From: an uncultured Dialister sp.
GTDB taxonomy: Bacteria; Bacillota_C; Negativicutes; Veillonellales; Dialisteraceae
Length of the DNA stretch: 64,000 nucleotides
Assembly: GCA_900557365.1 (NCBI GenBank)
Contig: UPXR01000002.1
Coordinates: 62,001-126,000 of the forward strand
Direction: 5' to 3'
Shown here: one piece after another, positions 60,369-64,000 of the stretch
How the letters are laid out: the number at the start of each line of letters is the position of its first letter
How positions within the stretch are numbered: the first letter of the stretch is position 1
Translations under genes and position numbers: made by a program
Notes under the pieces: generated by a model
Seen by the model: only the letters and a program-made list of their open reading frames with translations
Told to the model about the DNA's origin: nothing
Databases searched by the model: none

Positions 60369-61601
60369 ATGAAAAAGATTCTCGCAATCGCTGCTGCTGC
60401 AGCACTTACCGCTGGTGTTTCTGCATTCGCTGCTAACCCGTTCTCCGATGTTACACCGGATGATTGGGCTTATCAGGCTGTATCTGATCTTTCCGATCAG
60501 GGCGTAGTTGAAGGCTATCCGGACGGCACCTTCAAGGGCGAAAGAAACGTAACCCGTTATGAAATCGCTCAGATCGTAGCCCGCCTCATGGCTAAAGAAG
60601 ATCAGCTGAATGCTGAACAGCAGGCTACCCTGAACAAACTCGCTGGCGAATATGCAGACGAGCTGGCTAATCTGGGCGTTCGCGTATCCAACCTGGAAAA
60701 GAAAGTCGGCAACATTTACTGGTCCGGCGATGCCCGTATGCGTTATCAGGACAAGGCTCTTGATAAGGATGCCTGGACCGGACGTATGCGTATCAACGTA
60801 AAGGGACAGGTCAATGACTCCACTTATGTACAGGGCCGTCTGACCACCAACATGGATTTCCAGAAAGCCGGCACGGATGAATCCAAGACTTATATGGATA
60901 CTCTTTTTGTAAACCATGGCTTCGGCAAGAATGTCAATGTGAAGCTCGGCCGCTATGCAAACAACTTCGGCGATCAGGGCGGCTGGCTCTATGGTGATTC
61001 CAACAACTTCGACGGTGCGGAAATCAGCTACAGCAACGGCAAACTCTGGCTGGCAACCGGCTTCGGGCAGTTCAATGCCTCTGACTATGAAGGACTTAAA
61101 ACCGATGATGCATATTATGCCCGCGGCGCTTATGATTTCGGCTTTGCGAAACTCGGTGCGGATTACCTCGTATTCAAGGAACAGAACAATGACAATGAAC
61201 TGCTCGGCGTCAACCTGACTGTTCCGGTGGGTGAATTCCGTGCATTCGGCGAATACTGGAAGAACACCACCTGCAAAGTCAGCGAGGACACTGCGTGGAA
61301 TGCAGGCATCGGCTACGGCAGGCTGAACCTGAAGAAGCCGGGTTCCTTCGCTGTTGATGTGGCTTACAATGATGTGGAACGGGAGGTATACTTCGGCGGC
61401 ACCGGTCTCCAGACAGATGCTCTCAATTATCTGACGATTAAGGATGGGGCTGCGAATGTAAGCTTCTGGAATGTTATGGCAGATGTAGCTCTCCAGAAGA
61501 ATGTTTACCTTCACGGCGAATATGCCTTCGGCGTGGACACCGAAAACTATGCCGGTGATGATAAGGATTCCTGGACTGTTTCCCTCAATTATGTATTCTG
61601 A
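60369..61601 (+). CDS. ompM: OmpM-type outer-membrane porin with SLH domain
   Basis: This 410-residue outer-membrane protein is typical of Negativicutes. The signal peptide is 1-22 (SAFA-AN). One SLH domain lies at 23-75 (NPFSDVTPDDWAYQAVSDLSDQG, YPDGTFKGERNVTRYEIA) and binds polyaminated peptidoglycan. A coiled coil follows at about 76-115. The rest is a beta-barrel with alternating strands that ends in Tyr-Val-Phe, the Omp insertion signal. It tethers the outer membrane to the wall and forms pores. AGGAGGAG lies 8 bases before the ATG. Codon choice is strongly biased, consistent with high expression. Confidence 0.96.
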   Translation: MKKILAIAAAAALTAGVSAFAANPFSDVTPDDWAYQAVSDLSDQGVVEGYPDGTFKGERNVTRYEIAQIVARLMAKEDQLNAEQQATLNKLAGEYADELANLGVRVSNLEKKVGNIYWSGDARMRYQDKALDKDAWTGRMRINVKGQVNDSTYVQGRLTTNMDFQKAGTDESKTYMDTLFVNHGFGKNVNVKLGRYANNFGDQGGWLYGDSNNFDGAEISYSNGKLWLATGFGQFNASDYEGLKTDDAYYARGAYDFGFAKLGADYLVFKEQNNDNELLGVNLTVPVGEFRAFGEYWKNTTCKVSEDTAWNAGIGYGRLNLKKPGSFAVDVAYNDVEREVYFGGTGLQTDALNYLTIKDGAANVSFWNVMADVALQKNVYLHGEYAFGVDTENYAGDDKDSWTVSLNYVF

Positions 61602-61621
61602 TCTGTCTGTTTCGTAAGACA

Positions 61622-61649
61622 GCAAAAGCGCCCTTCGGGGCGCTTTTTG
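61622..61649 (+). terminator. Terminator of ompM
   Basis: AAAAGCGCC and GGCGCTTTT enclose a CTTCGG loop, followed by T's. Confidence 0.9.
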
Positions 61650-61978
61650 CATGGGCAGAACATGATCTGCATTCGGAAATGCTTTTGCTGTTTGTCATCG
61701 GATGCTGAGAGAAATTTCTTTTTGACTATACATATTTTCTATAACCAGTGACCTTTTTCCTGGATCTGCGGATATATATTCTTTGTCCGGAAGAAAATAC
61801 AGAAAAATACTTTTATTTTCCAAAGATTTAAATTTCCTGAAAATATCGAGTAATTTCGAGGACTGAAGGGGAAAACGGGAGCGGAGGCGGGAAATAAGGC
61901 AGCATTTTTCTTTCTTCCGGTTATAAGAGATTTCTTGAGGCATACCGAAACAGGGGAAAGATATGGAATGACCTCTCG
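61650..61978. other. Non-coding stretch between ompM and the aldehyde dehydrogenase promoter
   Basis: About 330 A/T-rich bases. A 96-codon minus-strand frame (61695-61985) is open here, but it has no ribosome site and reads like random sequence. No RNA gene or repeat was recognised. Confidence 0.35.
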
Positions 61979-62007
61979 TTCTCACTTACTATATGTTGTG
62001 CTATAAT
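61979..62007 (+). promoter_or_regulatory. Promoter of the aldehyde dehydrogenase gene
   Basis: TTCTCA (61979-61984) and TATAAT (62002-62007) are 17 bases apart, giving a leader of about 175 bases. Confidence 0.6.
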
Positions 62008-62013
62008 GAGAGC

Positions 62014-62187
62014 ACAGCGTTAAATGAGTCATTGGAAAGTGACTGTCGAACAGTATGAAAGGTTGGATTTCCGAACGGCTGCGATGCTGAAGTATTTCCC
62101 GCCGGACTACCGGGAATGTCGTAACACTCCGGAGGGATTGTTCTTATACAGGGGCGGAGCCCCGCTTTTATGAAAGGTGGATTTCCT
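62014..62187 (+). promoter_or_regulatory. Structured leader of the aldehyde dehydrogenase gene
   Basis: The leader contains several short stems in order: GTCATT/AGTGAC (GGAA loop), CTGT/ACAG, TTCCCG/CGGGAA near 62095-62117 and GGGGC/GCCCC near 62151-62163, the last followed by GCTTTTAT. The last hairpin lies just before the ribosome site AAAGGTGG. The series of stems resembles a riboswitch-like leader, but no known class is matched. Confidence 0.35.
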
Positions 62188-63675
62188 ATGGCAAAAGTAG
62201 ATATTCAGGAACAGTACGGGCTTTTTATTGACGGAAAATTCGTTCCCGCATCGGACGGTGCGGTTTTTGACGGCCGCAACCCGGCAAACGGAGAAAAACT
62301 GGCTTCCTTTGCGGAAGCAACGAAGGAAGATGTGGATGCAGCCGTTGCCGCTGCCCGCAGAGCACTTCCCGCATGGTCGAAGACCTCTCCTGTGGAAAGA
62401 CAGAATATCCTTCTGAAGATTGCCGATATTATTGATGCGAACCTGGAGCATCTGGCTATGTGCGAAACCCTGGACAACGGGAAACCGATCCGGGAAACCA
62501 TGGCGGCCGATGTTCCGCTGGGAAGCGATCATTTCCGCTATTTTGCAGGCTGCCTCCGTGCATGGGAAGGTTCTGCCGTAATGCTCGATGACAATACGCT
62601 TTCCCTGATTCTCCATGAACCGGTCGGTGTGGTAGGACAGGTCATTCCGTGGAACTTCCCGTTCACCATGGCCTGCTGGAAGCTGGCGCCGGCACTGGCA
62701 GCAGGCAATACAATCGTGCTGAAGCCGTCTTCTCATACCTCCCTTTCCATTATGGAATTTATGCGCCTGATTCAGGACGTTCTGCCGGCAGGCGTTGTCA
62801 ATGTCATCACCGGCAAGGGCAGCCGGAGCGGCCAGTGGGTGCTTGATCATCCGGATCTGGATAAGCTGGCTTTCACCGGTTCTACGGAAGTCGGCTACGG
62901 TGTATATAAGGCTGCTATGGAAAAACTGATCCCTGTTACCCTTGAGCTGGGCGGAAAATCTGCGAATATCGTATTTGATGATGCAGATATGGACCAGGCT
63001 ATCGACGGTGCGTGCAAGGGTATTCTGTTCAATCAGGGACAGGTATGCTGCGCAGGCTCCCGTCTGTTTGTACAGGAAGGCATTTTCGATGAATTTGTAA
63101 AACGTCTGAAAGCAACTTTCGAAGGCGTTAAGATCGGAGATCCGACTGATCCGTCCACGCAGCTGGGCGCTCAGATTTACAAGGCACAGCAGGATAAGGT
63201 CCTGGAATATGTCAGAATCGCTCAGGAAGAGGGGGATGTTCTTGTAACCGGCGGCCATGCTTATACGGAAAATGGCTGCGATAAGGGCTTCTTCATGGAA
63301 CCGACCATCCTGATTGCAAAGGACAACAAGGGCCGTGCCTGCCAGGAAGAAATCTTCGGACCGGTTGTTGTTATTCAGAAGTTCAAGACTGCGGAAGAAG
63401 TTATCGGACTGGCAAACGACAGCGAATACGGCCTCGGCGGTGCGGTATTCTCCAAAAATATCAATACGGCGCTCCGCGTAGCAAGAGCTGTCCGCACGGG
63501 CCGTATGTGGGTCAATACCTACAATGACCTGCCGGCAGGCGCTCCCTTCGGCGGCTACAAGAAGTCCGGCATCGGCAGAGAAACCCATAAGGTCATGCTG
63601 GAACATTACAGCCAGACAAAGAATATTTACATCAATCTCAAAGACGGCGTAAGCGGTATGTATGATATCAAATAA
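62188..63675 (+). CDS. NAD(P)-dependent aldehyde dehydrogenase
   Basis: This 495-residue cytoplasmic enzyme of the aldehyde dehydrogenase superfamily oxidises an aldehyde to its acid. Motifs are IPWNFP near 158, KPSSHTS near 182, FTGSTEVG near 236, the general-base Glu in LELGGKSANIVF near 259 and the catalytic Cys in NQGQVCCAGSRLFVQ near 293. Length and motifs fit the ALDH1/2-like group; the natural aldehyde is unknown. The ATG at 62188 has AAAGGTGG 8 bases before it; an ATG at 62170 is in frame but sits in the leader hairpin's tail. Terminator at 63690-63723. Confidence 0.93.
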   Translation: MAKVDIQEQYGLFIDGKFVPASDGAVFDGRNPANGEKLASFAEATKEDVDAAVAAARRALPAWSKTSPVERQNILLKIADIIDANLEHLAMCETLDNGKPIRETMAADVPLGSDHFRYFAGCLRAWEGSAVMLDDNTLSLILHEPVGVVGQVIPWNFPFTMACWKLAPALAAGNTIVLKPSSHTSLSIMEFMRLIQDVLPAGVVNVITGKGSRSGQWVLDHPDLDKLAFTGSTEVGYGVYKAAMEKLIPVTLELGGKSANIVFDDADMDQAIDGACKGILFNQGQVCCAGSRLFVQEGIFDEFVKRLKATFEGVKIGDPTDPSTQLGAQIYKAQQDKVLEYVRIAQEEGDVLVTGGHAYTENGCDKGFFMEPTILIAKDNKGRACQEEIFGPVVVIQKFKTAEEVIGLANDSEYGLGGAVFSKNINTALRVARAVRTGRMWVNTYNDLPAGAPFGGYKKSGIGRETHKVMLEHYSQTKNIYINLKDGVSGMYDIK

Positions 63676-63689
63676 TGCACTTTGAGGCA

Positions 63690-63723
63690 GGAGCCCGCTC
63701 CGAAAGGAGCGGGTTCTTTTTTG
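63690..63723 (+). terminator. Terminator of the aldehyde dehydrogenase gene
   Basis: GAGCCCGCTCC and GGAGCGGGTTC close a GAAA tetraloop, followed by TTTTTT. Confidence 0.92.
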
Positions 63724-63948
63724 TGGGAAAAACAGGCCGTCTGCTTTCCCGGAACAGAGCTTCGCAGGCAGGCCGGGAGCGGAATCGGCAGAAAGACAGA
63801 AATTATTAGAAAGTTAGGGTTAATTCTAATAATCATTATAGAAAACAGAAATTTTCTCATGACGGAAAGAAATGAAGGGAGACTTCATAAGGGAAAAGTT
63901 ATTTTTTACAAAAATATAATAGACGATTAAAATAAATGATATAGAAAT

Positions 63949-63977
63949 TTGTCAAAGATTAAATAAAGAGGTATAAT
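63949..63977 (+). promoter_or_regulatory. Strong promoter at the right edge
   Basis: TTGTCA (63949-63954) and TATAAT (63972-63977) are exactly 17 bases apart in A/T-rich sequence. The transcript would start near 63984, so its gene lies beyond the window. The 225 bases before it (63724-63948) are A/T-rich to the right and hold no credible gene. Confidence 0.65.
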
Positions 63978-64000
63978 GAGAAAAGCCTGAACCGATGCGG

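Noticed and set aside
61695..61985. 96-codon minus-strand frame after ompM
   Set aside because: No ribosome site, no orthologue-like features, and its upstream end overlaps the promoter of the aldehyde dehydrogenase gene.
62030..62070. ZTP riboswitch
   Set aside because: Only a short stretch resembles the 5' conserved part; the 3' conserved loop is not found and the downstream gene is not in folate or purine synthesis.
63682..63930. 82-codon frame at the right edge
   Set aside because: It begins within the sequence leading into the terminator hairpin at 63690-63723 and has low-complexity composition.

Overview
This window looks like the chromosome of a diderm Firmicute of the class Negativicutes, most likely a Dialister-like member of the Veillonellaceae. 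The best evidence is the porin at 60369-61601. It has a signal peptide, one SLH domain, a short coiled coil and a beta-barrel ending in Phe, the OmpM architecture known from this class. The Gram-positive-style content elsewhere agrees: GdpP, RNase J, AddAB, YybS, a T-box leader and AGGAGG ribosome sites. Species cannot be settled from the sequence alone. I see no prophage, transposase, rRNA or CRISPR array. There is one tRNA (Ser-TGA, 33081-33170).

Layout. 93-2395: a yjiH-yjiG pair with an M20D amidohydrolase. 2650-6089, minus strand: a PadR regulator, an HAAS/DUF1700 membrane protein, a membrane-anchored basic protein and four small secreted low-complexity proteins (His-rich, HM-repeat, Pro/Lys-rich). 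6090-6997: a long non-coding stretch with a probable structured small RNA on the minus strand and the padR promoter. 6998-14671: NCS2 purine permease, D,D-carboxypeptidase, UDP-glucose dehydrogenase, Bcp peroxiredoxin, nucleoside phosphorylase, FliB-like protein and RNase J. 14956-20034: yybS-gdpP-rplI, then purA. 20124-23307: two tail-anchored paralogues of unknown role, a small protein and an RluA pseudouridine synthase. 23432-27746: three tandem NSS-family amino-acid transporters, each with its own promoter. 27897-32949, minus strand: moxR, DUF58, transglutaminase and a HAD phosphatase. 33081-36456: tRNA-Ser, a YitT protein, an MFS transporter and a solute-binding lipoprotein whose signal peptide is frameshifted. 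36593-43925: addA and addB. 44162-50857: an MFS transporter, a methionine-type T-box with a metB/metC-like gene, a CpXC protein, gdhA and pyk. 51472-53793: a secreted protein, a MarR regulator and a WYL regulator. 54018-58708: sbcC, sbcD and nfo. 58898-63675: pfkA, the OmpM porin and an aldehyde dehydrogenase.

How the genes fit together. The gene set suits an anaerobe living on amino acids and peptides, with several Na+-coupled amino-acid uptake systems, glutamate dehydrogenase, an amidohydrolase and a glycolytic core (pfkA, pyk). Recombination and repair is well represented (AddAB, SbcCD, endonuclease IV). c-di-AMP turnover (GdpP) sits with ribosomal protein L9 in one operon, as in other Firmicutes.

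The parts least explained by known biology are the padR-HAAS-small secreted protein block, the candidate ~130-nt RNA at 6441-6573, the terminator-like hairpin in the RNase J leader, and the tail-anchored paralogue pair with its operator-like repeats. All coordinates and motifs were read by eye from the sequence. No homology search or folding program was run.
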